Shown in pieces: positions 6,608-14,100 of a stretch of 21,412 bases of DNA (positions are counted from its first letter, which is position 1; every line of letters begins with the position of its first letter). The stretch is taken from the NCBI GenBank assembly GCA_029098085.1, contig JAQXNQ010000325.1, positions 1 to 21,412 on the forward strand, read 5' to 3'. Made by a program: the position numbers and the translations under genes. Under the pieces are notes generated by a model. That model did no database searches and was not told the DNA's origin. It worked only from the letters and a program-made list of their open reading frames with translations. Source of the stretch: Oscillospiraceae bacterium. GTDB lineage: Bacteria; Bacillota; Clostridia; Oscillospirales; Ruminococcaceae.

Positions 6608-8492
6608 TGGATTGCTCCTTTTCGTTGTTTCGGGTTTCCAGCCAGATCAGCAGGGTGGTGATGTCCGCCGGATTGACGCCGGAGATCCGGGAAGCCTGAC
6701 CAATATTGGCCGGCTGGATCCGCTGCAGCTTCTCCCGGGCCTCCAGACGAAGGCCCTCAATCTGCTGGTAGTCCATTCCTTCCGGCAGCTTCCGCACCTC
6801 CAGTCGGCGCATTTCCTCCACTTCCAGCATCTGCTTTTTGATGTAGCCTTCGTATTTGATCTGAATTTCCACCTGTTCGGTTACATCCTTCGGCAGAACG
6901 GGTCGCGTTTCATCAAAATCCGCCAGATCCTCATAGCTCAGCTGCGGACGGCGAATCAGATCCGCCAACTTGCAGCCGGTGTGCATTTCCGCTGTTCCAC
7001 GTGAAACAAGCAGCTCATTCAGGGCAGGGGAAGGGGCAATATTGACTTTTTCCGCCCGCTCCCGCTCCTCCCGAACCAGAGCGAGCTTGTGCTGCAGCTT
7101 CTGATACCGCTGCGGCGAAATCAGCCCCAGCTCATATCCGATGGGCGTCAGCCGTTCATCCGCGTTGTCCTGCCGCAGCACCAGCCGGAACTCGCTGCGG
7201 GAGGTCATCATCCGATAAGGATCCGAGCAGCCCTTGGTACAAAGATCGTCGATCAGCGTTCCGATGTAGGAAGTGGAGCGATCCAGAATCAGCGGCTCCT
7301 TTCCCTGCACAGACCGCGCCGCGTTGATACCGGCAATGAGGCCCTGAGCGGCTGCCTCTTCGTAACCAGAGGTTCCGTTAAACTGTCCGGCTCCGTAAAG
7401 GCCCTTTACCTTTTTGAATTCCAGCGTAGCCTTCAGATCCAGCGGATTGCAGCAGTCATATTCAATGGCATAGGCGTTGCGCATGACCTCCAGATGCTCA
7501 AAGCCGGGAATGGTCCGGAGAAACTCCAGCTGCACATCCTCTGGCAGGGAAGAGGAAAGTCCCTGCAGATACATCTCATCCGTATCCAGACCCATGGGCT
7601 CCACAAACAGCTGATGGCGGGGACGATCCGAAAAACGCATGATCTTATCCTCTATGCTGGGACAGTACCGGGGGCCGATGGCGTGAATCCGTCCGCTGTA
7701 AATGGGAGATTTCTGAATGTTGTCCCGGATCACCTGATGGGTCCGCTCATTTGTATAAGCAATATAGCAATCCGCCTGGTTTTCCATCTTCTCTTCCGTG
7801 GTAAAGCTGAAGGGGACTATCTCCTCATCGCCGGGCTGCCGCTCCAGCTTGGAAAAATCAATGCTTCTGCGGTGGACACGGGAAGGGGTTCCGGTCTTGA
7901 AACGCCGCATTTCAATGCCGCAGGCCTGCAGGCTCTCCGTCAGTCCCTCCGCAGCTTTGACACCGTCAGGGCCGCATACATAAGAAACCTCGCCCACATG
8001 AATCATGCCGCCCAGATAGGTACCGGTGGAAATCACGCAAGCCTTCACCCCGTATTCGGCTCCCAGCCGGGTTACAACGCCCACAAGGCGGCCGTTTTCC
8101 GCCTTCACGCCGGTGATCTCCGCCTGACGGATTTCCAGCCCCGGCTGAGCTTCCAGCAGCTTTTTCACATAAAGATGGTATTTGCTCCGGTCGATCTGAG
8201 CCCGCAGGCTGTGTACCGCCGGGCCCTTACCCCGGTTGAGCATCCGGCTCTGGATATAGCAATGATCGGCAGCAATGCCCATGACGCCTCCCAGGGCATC
8301 CACCTCCCGCACCAGATGGCCCTTGGCCGTTCCGCCAATGGAGGGGTTGCAGGGCAGATTGGCAATGGCATCCAGCGTCAAGGTGAACAGCACGGTCTTC
8401 GCCCCAAGACGCGCCGCTGCCATCGCTGCCTCCACACCGGCATGACCGGCGCCCACGACCGCCACATCGTATTCTCCCATATGATAGCTCAT
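6600..8492 (-). CDS. mnmG: tRNA wobble-uridine modification enzyme MnmG (GidA)
   Basis: MnmG is the FAD- and folate-dependent partner of MnmE; the MnmEG complex installs the (carboxymethyl)aminomethyl group at C5 of U34 in tRNAs reading NNA/NNG codons. The 630-residue protein has the dinucleotide-binding motif VVGAGHAG (12-19), the CNPSIGGTAKGHLVREVDAL signature (48-67), GPAVHSLRAQ (90-99), the catalytic cysteine context PRYCPSIEDK, and the FAD motif GLYGAGQFNGTSGYEEAAAQ. Length is standard. The ATG at 8492 has GGGAG a short distance upstream; an alternative ATG at 8480 has poorer spacing. It follows mnmE by 26 nt. The gene contains a full parS at 6993-7008, in the codons for VSRGT. Confidence 0.97.
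   Translation of the reverse strand: MSYHMGEYDVAVVGAGHAGVEAAMAAARLGAKTVLFTLTLDAIANLPCNPSIGGTAKGHLVREVDALGGVMGIAADHCYIQSRMLNRGKGPAVHSLRAQIDRSKYHLYVKKLLEAQPGLEIRQAEITGVKAENGRLVGVVTRLGAEYGVKACVISTGTYLGGMIHVGEVSYVCGPDGVKAAEGLTESLQACGIEMRRFKTGTPSRVHRRSIDFSKLERQPGDEEIVPFSFTTEEKMENQADCYIAYTNERTHQVIRDNIQKSPIYSGRIHAIGPRYCPSIEDKIMRFSDRPRHQLFVEPMGLDTDEMYLQGLSSSLPEDVQLEFLRTIPGFEHLEVMRNAYAIEYDCCNPLDLKATLEFKKVKGLYGAGQFNGTSGYEEAAAQGLIAGINAARSVQGKEPLILDRSTSYIGTLIDDLCTKGCSDPYRMMTSRSEFRLVLRQDNADERLTPIGYELGLISPQRYQKLQHKLALVREERERAEKVNIAPSPALNELLVSRGTAEMHTGCKLADLIRRPQLSYEDLADFDETRPVLPKDVTEQVEIQIKYEGYIKKQMLEVEEMRRLEVRKLPEGMDYQQIEGLRLEAREKLQRIQPANIGQASRISGVNPADITTLLIWLETRNNEKEQSND
6993..7008. promoter_or_regulatory. 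parS site 2 (ParB binding), inside mnmG
   Basis: TGTTCCACGTGAAACA fits the parS consensus TGTTNCACGTGAAACA exactly (N = C). It lies within the coding sequence of mnmG, about 2.1 kb from the intergenic parS. Intragenic origin-proximal parS sites are normal in Bacillota. Having two sites so close should give a strong ParB nucleation zone on this arm. Confidence 0.93.
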
Positions 8493-8518
8493 GATTCTCC
8501 CGCCTTTGACTCCATCTT

Positions 8519-9883
8519 TTATTTGCCCACACAGAAATGAGAAAACACCTGCTGCACTACCGCTTCGCTGACCCGCTCACCGCTGAGCTCCATCAGAGCG
8601 GACAGGGCGCTCTCCAGGGCCACATCCACCGCATCCAGCGTGTAGCCCGCCCGAATGGTCTCACAGACCTCGGACAGCAGCTTTTCCGCCCGCAGAGCGC
8701 ACTGATGCTGCCGCTCGTTCTGCAACAGAGCTCCGCTGCCGGACAGATCCGTCAAAGCCAGCAGGCTGACAATTTCCTGGTTCAGCTGCTCCACGCCGGT
8801 CTGTTCCCGGGCAGAAATTTCTACTACATGTTTAAAATTATCAAAAATATACTGTTTGTCCAGTTCTGTCGGCATGTCGCTTTTATTGAGTACCGCCACC
8901 ACCGGAGCCTTCCGCAGCCGATCGGTCAGCGCCCTGTCCTCCTCTGTCAGCGGTTCCGAAAGATCAAAAACCGCCAGCACCAGTCCCGCCGTCTCCAGCC
9001 GGTCGAGCGCCATGGAAACGCCCATCTGCTCCACCGGATTGTCGGTCTGGCGAATGCCGGCCGTATCCGCCAGCCGCAGCACCACATCGCCCAGATTGAC
9101 CGTTTCCTCCACCACATCCCGGGTGGTGCCGGGAATATCGGTGACAATGCTCTTCTGACAGCCGCTGAGCAGATTCATCAGGGTGGATTTGCCGACATTG
9201 GGGCGCCCCACGATGACCGTTTCAACGCCCTCCCGAATAATCCGGCCCCGGTCAAAGGTAGCCAGCAGCTGCTGCAGCTCCCGCAGCACATCGGTGCAGA
9301 TTGCCAGCAGCGCATCGCTTTCCAGCATATCAATATCCTCTTCCGGATAATCGATATAAGCGGACAAACGGCCGCTCACCTCCAGCAGACGGTCGGTAAT
9401 CCGGCGGATCTTCTGATACAGATCTCCCCGCATGGCCCCCCGGGCAGAGCGCAGGCTCTGTTCACTGCCGGCTCCGATCAGATCCATCACCGCTTCCGCC
9501 TGCGTCAGGGTCATCTTTCCTGCCAGGAATGCCCGGCGGGTAAATTCGCCCGGCTCTGCCAGCAGGGCGCCCTGCTCCAGAACCGCCCGCAAAGCCTTGC
9601 GGGTCACCAGAATGCCGCCATGGCAGGACAGCTCCACCACATCCTCGCCGGTGTAGCTTTTGGGGCTGCGGAACACGGTGGCGATTCCCTCATCCAGAAC
9701 CTCACCGCCGCTGAAAAGCTGTCCAAAGGCCGCCGTGTAGCCCTTCATCTGCGAAAGAGGCCGCCCTGAAACCGGCGAAAAAACCTTTTCCGCCACCGCA
9801 ATGGCTTCCGGCCCGGAGATGCGGATCACGCTGATGCCGCCTACAGCGGCGGGGGTGGCAATGGCCGCAATGGTTTTAGACAA
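8519..9883 (-). CDS. mnmE: tRNA modification GTPase MnmE (TrmE)
   Basis: MnmE is the GTPase partner of MnmG in U34 modification. From the chosen start the protein has 454 residues: an N-terminal tetrahydrofolate-binding domain (about 1-118), a helical domain, and an inserted G domain with G1 GRPNVGKST (226-234), G2 TDIPGTTRD (248-256), G3 DTAG (273-276) and G4 NKSD (333-336). It ends in CVGK (451-454), a form of the catalytic CxGK tail. I chose the TTG at 9883 (MSKTIAAIATP), which fits family N-termini and has AAGAAGG 8 nt upstream. The in-frame TTG at 9916 is one base from AGGAGG and sits inside a terminator stem. No convincing promoter lies directly upstream, so expression may need read-through from khpB. 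Confidence 0.94.
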   Translation of the reverse strand: MSKTIAAIATPAAVGGISVIRISGPEAIAVAEKVFSPVSGRPLSQMKGYTAAFGQLFSGGEVLDEGIATVFRSPKSYTGEDVVELSCHGGILVTRKALRAVLEQGALLAEPGEFTRRAFLAGKMTLTQAEAVMDLIGAGSEQSLRSARGAMRGDLYQKIRRITDRLLEVSGRLSAYIDYPEEDIDMLESDALLAICTDVLRELQQLLATFDRGRIIREGVETVIVGRPNVGKSTLMNLLSGCQKSIVTDIPGTTRDVVEETVNLGDVVLRLADTAGIRQTDNPVEQMGVSMALDRLETAGLVLAVFDLSEPLTEEDRALTDRLRKAPVVAVLNKSDMPTELDKQYIFDNFKHVVEISAREQTGVEQLNQEIVSLLALTDLSGSGALLQNERQHQCALRAEKLLSEVCETIRAGYTLDAVDVALESALSALMELSGERVSEAVVQQVFSHFCVGK

Positions 9884-9907
9884 AACACGCACCTTCTTCC
9901 GTTCGGT

Positions 9908-9948
9908 AAAAGACAAGCCTCCTCACCCTTCCAGTGCGGAGGCTTGTC
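9908..9948 (-). terminator. Stem-loop terminator 2 upstream of mnmE
   Basis: On the minus strand an 11-bp perfect stem, 9938-9948 with 9912-9922 (15-nt loop), is followed by TTTTACC. Its 3' arm contains AGGAGG, which would be hidden when folded; this argues that the real mnmE start lies further downstream. Its 5' arm can pair instead with a segment in the loop of terminator 1. Confidence 0.7.
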
Positions 9949-9950
9949 CG

Positions 9951-9992
9951 AAAAACGCGGGGCACACCGGACAAGCCAGGCCGTACCCCGCG
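9951..9992 (-). terminator. Stem-loop terminator 1 after khpB
   Basis: On the minus strand the GC-rich 7-bp stem CGCGGGG (9986-9992) with CCCCGCG (9956-9962) encloses a 23-nt loop and is followed by TTTTTC. It begins 12 bases after the khpB stop and is a standard intrinsic terminator for the rpmH-khpB operon. Confidence 0.8.
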
Positions 9993-10003
9993 CAGAACCA
10001 TCC

Positions 10004-11155
10004 TTATTCGATTTCGATCTTGCTGTACAGCTTCACATCGTCATCAATCTTCTTGGCTTCCTTGGGTGCAGAAGGAGCAGCAGCTTTCTCTGCAGAGCCT
10101 TCAGCAGGAGCGCTTCTCCGCTCGTAGCCGCCTCTGCCGCCGCGGCGCTTGTCGCCCTTTCCGCCGCGCTCACTGCGTTCTCCGCGCTCGCCGCGATAGC
10201 CCTCGCTGCGGCCGGTAGGCTTGATGACCACCTTCCGATTGGGCTCTTCACCGGTGGACTTGGAGAAAACGCCGTCGATATCGGTAATCACCGCATGAAT
10301 GATCCGGCGCTCATAAGGGTTCATCGGCTCCAGAGCGGCGGGACGGCCGGTCTTCAGAACCTTCTTGGCCATCCGCTGAGCCAGTGCCTTCAGGGTCTCC
10401 TCCCGCTTTTCACGGTAATTGCCGGCATTCATGGTAAACCGCACATACTCGCCTTCCAGGCGGTTGGCAGCCAGGCAGACCAGATACTGAATGGCGTCCA
10501 GGGTCTCGCCCCGCTTGCCGATGACGGTACCGATGGCTTCACCATCCATATGTACCACAACGGTACGGCCCTCTGTCTGGGTAAAGCTGATGGAAATGCC
10601 CTCGATTCCCATCTTTTCAAAGATGGCATTGAGGTATTCCCGCGCCAGCTCAATCTTCGGCGCAACCTCTGCGATCTCCTCCGCAGAAGGCGCTGCCGCT
10701 TCGGCGGGCTTTTCGGGAGCGGTTTCGGCTTTCACTTCAGCCGCAGCCTTCTTCAGCTCTTCGGGAGCCTTTTTGGGCGCTTCCGCTGCCGCAGGAGCCG
10801 GTTTCCGGACCTCCGCCACAGGCGCAGGCTTCCGGGTCTCTGCAGCAGGAGCTGCGGGTTTCTCTTCCTTTTTGGGCGCTGCCTGTTTGGGAGCGGCAGG
10901 CGCAGGAGCAGCCTTGGCCGCTGCGGGTTTTTCAGGAGCCGGAGCGGCAGGTGCAGTACCCATCAGATCCTGCACAGAAACCGTCTCAACCACCACCCGA
11001 ACCTTGGCCTGCTGCTTGATCTTGCCGAACAGACCCTTCTTGGGCAGCTGCAGCACCTCCGTGGAGCATTCGTCCTGAGAAACGCCCAGTTCCTCACAGG
11101 CGATGGCAATGGCCTCATCCACCGTATTGGCTGATGCAATGTATTCCCGCGTCAT
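10004..11155 (-). CDS. khpB: RNA-binding protein KhpB (Jag / EloR)
   Basis: KhpB/Jag binds RNA, pairs with KhpA, and in streptococci influences cell elongation. The 383-residue protein has the Jag N-terminal domain (1-52), an Ala/Pro/Lys/Glu-rich disordered linker (about 66-160), a KH domain with the GxxG loop GKRG (213-216), and an R3H domain (about 246-312) with the Arg-x-x-x-His context RRIIHAV. Beyond R3H it carries an unusual Arg/Gly-rich tail (316-347, several RGG and RGE units) and an acidic end. With the long linker and the tail it is much larger than a typical 200-250-residue Jag. The ATG at 11155 follows AAGGAGG by 10 nt and lies 32 nt after yidC. Confidence 0.93.
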   Translation of the reverse strand: MTREYIASANTVDEAIAIACEELGVSQDECSTEVLQLPKKGLFGKIKQQAKVRVVVETVSVQDLMGTAPAAPAPEKPAAAKAAPAPAAPKQAAPKKEEKPAAPAAETRKPAPVAEVRKPAPAAAEAPKKAPEELKKAAAEVKAETAPEKPAEAAAPSAEEIAEVAPKIELAREYLNAIFEKMGIEGISISFTQTEGRTVVVHMDGEAIGTVIGKRGETLDAIQYLVCLAANRLEGEYVRFTMNAGNYREKREETLKALAQRMAKKVLKTGRPAALEPMNPYERRIIHAVITDIDGVFSKSTGEEPNRKVVIKPTGRSEGYRGERGERSERGGKGDKRRGGRGGYERRSAPAEGSAEKAAAPSAPKEAKKIDDDVKLYSKIEIE

Positions 11156-11187
11156 AATAGGTAAACCTCCTTAACAGTCCGATGCCT

Positions 11188-12294
11188 TTACCGCAGGTCA
11201 TCGTCTGTAACTTCAACGTACTCCTCGCCGTACTTCTCGGCATCCCGCCGTCTGGCCTCCGCCAGCCGCCGGCGGTTGATTTCCTTGGCAGTCAGATATT
11301 CCGCATGAGGATCCCGTGCAGGGGCTGCAGGCTGCTCCTCAGCAGGCTTCTTTTTCTTTTTGGGCCGTTCTTCCTCATCGGCGAGTCCCGCTTCCCGTCT
11401 CTTTTTGCGCCGTTCTTCCCGTTCCTGACGCCGACGTTCCTCTTCCGCTCTCATCTGCGCTTCATACTCTTCTTTATACTTTTCGGGATTGTACATGTAG
11501 TGAAGCACAACCGACTGCACACCGGCCAGCAGGTTGGAGATGATCCAGTAAATACCGACGCCCACCGGCACAGAAAAGGCGATCCAGACGGACATCAGCG
11601 GCATCAGATACATCATGCCCTTCATCATGCCGTTGTTGTTGTTCTCCACTCCGGGAGACATCTTCATGGAGACAATGGAGGCTGCCAGAGAGGTCACACC
11701 GGCCAGGATGGGAACCAGAACCAGCCAGTTCCAGCCCCAGGTGGGCACCTGTCCCAGATCCAGACCAAGCAAGGTATAGTCAAATCCCTGAATCTTCTCC
11801 AGAATTTCCGGCGCAACGGAAGAGAACCATCCAACTTTGGCAGGATCCTGCACAGCGGAGATCACCTGCAGCTGCGGCTGACCGACCGTGCCCATATTGG
11901 CCGTGATGATGTCGGTCAGGGAAGCAATGACCTCCTTGTCCAGGTGCAGAATATGGGTCAGCGGGTAATAGACCACATCGATGACGCCGAACAGGATGGG
12001 GAACTGAATGAGCATGGGCAGACAGCCGCTCATGGGGTTGTACCCGTGAGCCTCATACAGCTTCATCATTTCTTCCTGCTGCTTCTGCTTGTTATTGGCG
12101 TATTTCTGCTGAATTTCGTTGATTTTGGGCTGGAAGACAGCCATCTTCGCAGTGGATTTCTGCTGCTTGATGGAAAGCGGGAAGATCGCAATCTTGACCA
12201 GAACGGTGAAGAGAATCAGGGCGATGCCATAATTCCTCACCACGGCATAGATCAGCCACATGATCCATCCAAGCGGGGTACCAAATAAACGCAT
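11188..12294 (-). CDS. yidC: Membrane protein insertase YidC
   Basis: YidC/Oxa1/SpoIIIJ inserts proteins into the cytoplasmic membrane, alone or with Sec. The 368-residue protein has transmembrane segments near 22-42, 91-116, 189-210, 226-245 and 246-266, a charged cytoplasmic hairpin (43-85), and a long loop (117-185) between the second and third segments. There is no lipobox, unlike Bacillus SpoIIIJ. The conserved groove arginine of the first segment (LVR in most homologues) is Lys34 here (FTVLVKIAIFPLSIKQQ). The C-terminal tail (270-368) is extremely charged with runs of Arg/Lys/Glu, typical of tails that contact ribosomes. The ATG at 12294 has AAAGGA about 8 nt upstream. It sits in the conserved rnpA-yidD-yidC-jag cluster. 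Confidence 0.95.
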   Translation of the reverse strand: MRLFGTPLGWIMWLIYAVVRNYGIALILFTVLVKIAIFPLSIKQQKSTAKMAVFQPKINEIQQKYANNKQKQQEEMMKLYEAHGYNPMSGCLPMLIQFPILFGVIDVVYYPLTHILHLDKEVIASLTDIITANMGTVGQPQLQVISAVQDPAKVGWFSSVAPEILEKIQGFDYTLLGLDLGQVPTWGWNWLVLVPILAGVTSLAASIVSMKMSPGVENNNNGMMKGMMYLMPLMSVWIAFSVPVGVGIYWIISNLLAGVQSVVLHYMYNPEKYKEEYEAQMRAEEERRRQEREERRKKRREAGLADEEERPKKKKKPAEEQPAAPARDPHAEYLTAKEINRRRLAEARRRDAEKYGEEYVEVTDDDLR

Positions 12295-12322
12295 ATGGAA
12301 AATCCTTTCAAAGAGAAATCTT

Positions 12323-12601
12323 TTACAGATCCTCTCTCTTCCTCTCCCTCCGGCAGGGCTTTCCCGTCACCGGATGAAAAAAGGAAAAGCGCTCCGGCAC
12401 GGGATTGATCCCGCCCGGAAAAAGAGGATTACACCGCAGAATGCGGATCAGCCCCAGCCAGCAGCCCTTCCAGACGCCGAAACGGTTCACGGCCTGCAGC
12501 GTATAGCTGGAACAGGTCGGATAATAGCGGCAGCAGGACGGCTTCAGCGGAGAGATCCGTCTTTGATAGAAGCGGATCAAAGCCAGAACCAGCCGTTTCA
12601 T
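12323..12601 (-). CDS. yidD: Membrane protein insertion efficiency factor YidD
   Basis: YidD is a small membrane-associated protein that aids YidC-dependent insertion. The 92 residues contain the family signature ISPLKPSCCRYYPTCSSY (16-33) with three clustered cysteines, then RILRCNPLFPGGINPVP, and a short basic C-terminus. The N-terminal MKRLVLALIRFYQRR can form an amphipathic helix. Its ATG overlaps the rnpA TGA (ATGA), indicating translational coupling. The yidC start follows 28 nt downstream. Confidence 0.95.
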   Translation of the reverse strand: MKRLVLALIRFYQRRISPLKPSCCRYYPTCSSYTLQAVNRFGVWKGCWLGLIRILRCNPLFPGGINPVPERFSFFHPVTGKPCRRERKREDL

Positions 12602-12963
12602 TTGTGCTCGCTCCGGCTGGCTCTCGGCGCCTCCAGCGATTTCAGACAGCCTTTCATTGCCGCAGCCGCCTGATAGGATTTAGCAGACAGGATCCGTTCT
12701 CTGGCAACAAAGACGTAATCCCGATTATTTTCTGTTTTGGGTAAAATGGAAAAAAAGGCAGCCCGGATGACCCGACGGGCCCGGTTCCGCTGCACTGCAT
12801 TCCCCAGTTTTTTGGAAGCAGTGATGCCGTAGCGCACCCCCTGGTTCCTGTTTTTGACGACGTAGCAGACAAAAAATGGGCAAGCCTTGCTTTTGCCCTG
12901 ATAATAGGCCCTTTTGAACTCCTTGTTCAGCGTCAGTGTCTGCGGCTTGACGGCAGTTTTCAT
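12598..12963 (-). CDS. rnpA: Ribonuclease P protein component
   Basis: RnpA is the protein subunit of RNase P, which binds the RNA subunit and pre-tRNA 5' leaders during tRNA maturation. The 121-residue basic protein begins MKTAVKPQTLTLNKEFKRAY and has the central RNR motif in KKLGNAVQRNRARRVIRAAF (51-70). I chose the ATG at 12963, which gives the normal family length. The open frame extends 27 codons further but that part has no family similarity. A GGAGGAG lies about 14 nt upstream, with AGGTG closer. The gene follows rpmH across a 166-nt gap that holds a stem-loop terminator. Confidence 0.96.
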   Translation of the reverse strand: MKTAVKPQTLTLNKEFKRAYYQGKSKACPFFVCYVVKNRNQGVRYGITASKKLGNAVQRNRARRVIRAAFFSILPKTENNRDYVFVARERILSAKSYQAAAAMKGCLKSLEAPRASRSEHK

Positions 12964-13034
12964 GACAGCACCTGCTCTCCTCCGATTGAAGCAGCCCGAT
13001 TCCGCCAGTCTCGCCCGAGGCTGCGGAAAGAGCG

Positions 13035-13079
13035 AAAAAAGCAACTGGAACTGCCTGCCTGCAGGACAAGCAGTTCCAG
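13035..13079 (-). terminator. Terminator between rpmH and rnpA
   Basis: On the minus strand a 10-bp perfect stem, CTGGAACTGC (13070-13079) with GCAGTTCCAG (13045-13054), has a 15-nt loop and is followed by TTGC and six T residues. It lies about 50 nt past the rpmH stop. I see no obvious new promoter before rnpA, so this probably acts as a partial terminator that sets a high ratio of L34 to RnpA. Confidence 0.75.
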
Positions 13080-13129
13080 CTCATCGCTTCTGGAAACGGT
13101 CAAAACCGCTCTGAACTGTTTCCCGTGGA

Positions 13130-13264
13130 TCAGTAGCTCAGTCTGGCTCTGCCGCGGGCGCGTCTTCTGGCCAGAACCTTGCGGCCGTTGGCGGTAGACA
13201 TTCTTTTTCTGAAGCCATGGACCTTCTGTCTGTGAAGCTTTTTGGGCTGATACGTTCTCTTCAT
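13130..13264 (-). CDS. rpmH: 50S ribosomal protein L34
   Basis: L34 is a small, very basic protein of the large ribosomal subunit. The 44 residues begin MKRTYQPKKLHRQKVHGF and end with RRRARGRARLSY, a nearly invariant family sequence at full length. The ATG at 13264 follows a strong Shine-Dalgarno, AAAGGAGGT, by 8 nt. It heads the rpmH-rnpA-yidD-yidC-khpB cluster and has a strong promoter about 160 bases upstream, facing away from dnaA. This is the classic left border of oriC in Bacillota. Confidence 0.98.
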   Translation of the reverse strand: MKRTYQPKKLHRQKVHGFRKRMSTANGRKVLARRRARGRARLSY

Positions 13265-13427
13265 GCTCAGTACCTCCTTTGTCACACATGGATGATTGGC
13301 GGTTTTCCCTTTTCGCGCGCCGATCCTTTCCCGTGGAAAGTGTGCGCCATGTGCGTCAAACGCCCTGTCCGCGGCGGATCCGGGCTTCTCCCGTATCCGA
13401 CTAAAAAGCGAAAACCCTCAAGATAGT

Positions 13428-13457
13428 AGTATAAAGGATAGCGGGACGGATTGTCAA
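13428..13457 (-). promoter_or_regulatory. Strong sigma-A promoter of the rpmH operon
   Basis: On the minus strand a perfect -35 TTGACA (13452-13457) is followed after 18 bp by TATACT (13428-13433). Transcription is predicted to start near 13421, leaving an untranslated leader of about 157 nt ahead of rpmH. The leader has small potential stems, such as CGGAT/ATCCG with GGG/CCC inside it (about 13376-13400) and TTTCC/GGAAA (about 13330-13342), but no convincing riboswitch. Confidence 0.85.
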
Positions 13458-13698
13458 CAGTTTTTTGAAAAATTCACAGAATCTCATGGATTTCCGTATC
13501 TTTCGGGCGCTCCGTCCCGCTTTCAGGCCTCTTTCGGCTTTTGGCATCTGCCTGCCTGACCATCTACCTTATATAAAGGGAAGCAGGGCGTTCCTTCGTC
13601 CGGCCCTCTGGATGCGCCGCTTTTCCGCCCGGAGAATTTTCAACCCGCCGTGAACAATTTTCCACCGAAATACCGCCATAATTTTTCAGGTGCATCTG

Positions 13699-13727
13699 TT
13701 GAAAACTCGGGCGACCTGTGCTATAAT
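13699..13727 (+). promoter_or_regulatory. Sigma-A promoter of dnaA
   Basis: TTGAAA (13699-13704), a 17-bp spacer, then a perfect TATAAT (13722-13727) preceded by TGTGC. The start is predicted near 13734, which gives dnaA a leader of about 367 nt crossing most of the upstream DnaA boxes. A one-mismatch DnaA box (13697-13705) overlaps the -35 and another (13740-13748) lies just past the start, fitting autorepression by DnaA. Confidence 0.85.
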
Positions 13728-14052
13728 TATCCTGATATAGTTTCCACATGACAGTTTTCCCCATAAAACACCCTTTGCCGGAAAATAGGCTGCCCTCACT
13801 TTTCCACCGCCTGTCTGTTTCACTTTCCCACCGGCGGCGGGAAGTGTTTTTATGGTCATTTGCGGCTTTTTCTCCCCGGATCTGCCCGCATTTGTCCACA
13901 GCCGGCTCCTCCTTCCGCTCTCACCGCTTCTTTCCACCACTTCGTTTTTCACAGGTGTACAGAACGCCGCGTGTCCGTCCAGCATCCTTTATTTTCCGGC
14001 ACTCATCCGCCCATCCACCCTTTTCACAGCCAGATTTTCCTCTTTATCACCA

Positions 14053-14079
14053 GGCCGGGCCGCTCTGTTTTCCCCGGCC
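14053..14079 (+). repeat. GC-rich stem-loop in the dnaA leader
   Basis: GGCCGGG (14053-14059) and CCCGGCC (14073-14079) form a 7-bp stem with a 13-nt loop. It ends one base before GAAAGG (14081-14086), the nearest purine-rich ribosome-binding candidate of dnaA, and could affect translation initiation. Confidence 0.45.
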
Positions 14080-14100
14080 GGAAAGGCATGTTCTGAAGTT

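Larger units (their letters stand above)
13458..14100. other. oriC, upstream part (rpmH-dnaA intergenic) with DnaA boxes
   Basis: This gene-free stretch holds a cluster of sequences at zero or one mismatch to the relaxed box TTWTNCACA: 13658-13666 TTTTCCACC, 13740-13748 GTTTCCACA, 13800-13808 TTTTCCACC, 13892-13900 TTGTCCACA, 13945-13953 TTTTTCACA, 14020-14028 CTTTTCACA, and on the minus strand 13697-13705 (TGTTGAAAA as read on plus). The last overlaps the dnaA -35 and suggests DnaA autoregulation. Several other TCCACC or TTCACA remnants occur. Gene context rpmH-dnaA supports an origin. Frames open through part of this region, including an extension of dnaA back to 13852, but they show no protein similarity. 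Confidence 0.85.

Noticed and set aside
7089..8540. Long open frames antisense to real genes, e.g. 1925-3163, 7089-8540, 8537-9769, 14047-15621, 15922-17154, 17151-18599 and 18898-20880
   Set aside because: They mirror strongly conserved genes on the other strand, are low in lysine, rich in His/Gln/Leu/Arg or Gly, show no recognisable domain, and arise from the GC-rich codon use.
9884..9916. MnmE start at the TTG at 9916
   Set aside because: It is one base from AGGAGG, lies inside the second terminator stem, and adds eleven residues that do not fit family N-termini.
13564..13985. Small open frames within the rpmH-dnaA intergenic region
   Set aside because: No ribosome-binding sites or similarity; composition reflects the TTTTCCACC-rich origin DNA.
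13852..14100. In-frame extension of dnaA upstream of 14101
   Set aside because: The open frame runs across DnaA boxes and has no similarity to DnaA; the family N-terminus starts at MNSFTEV.
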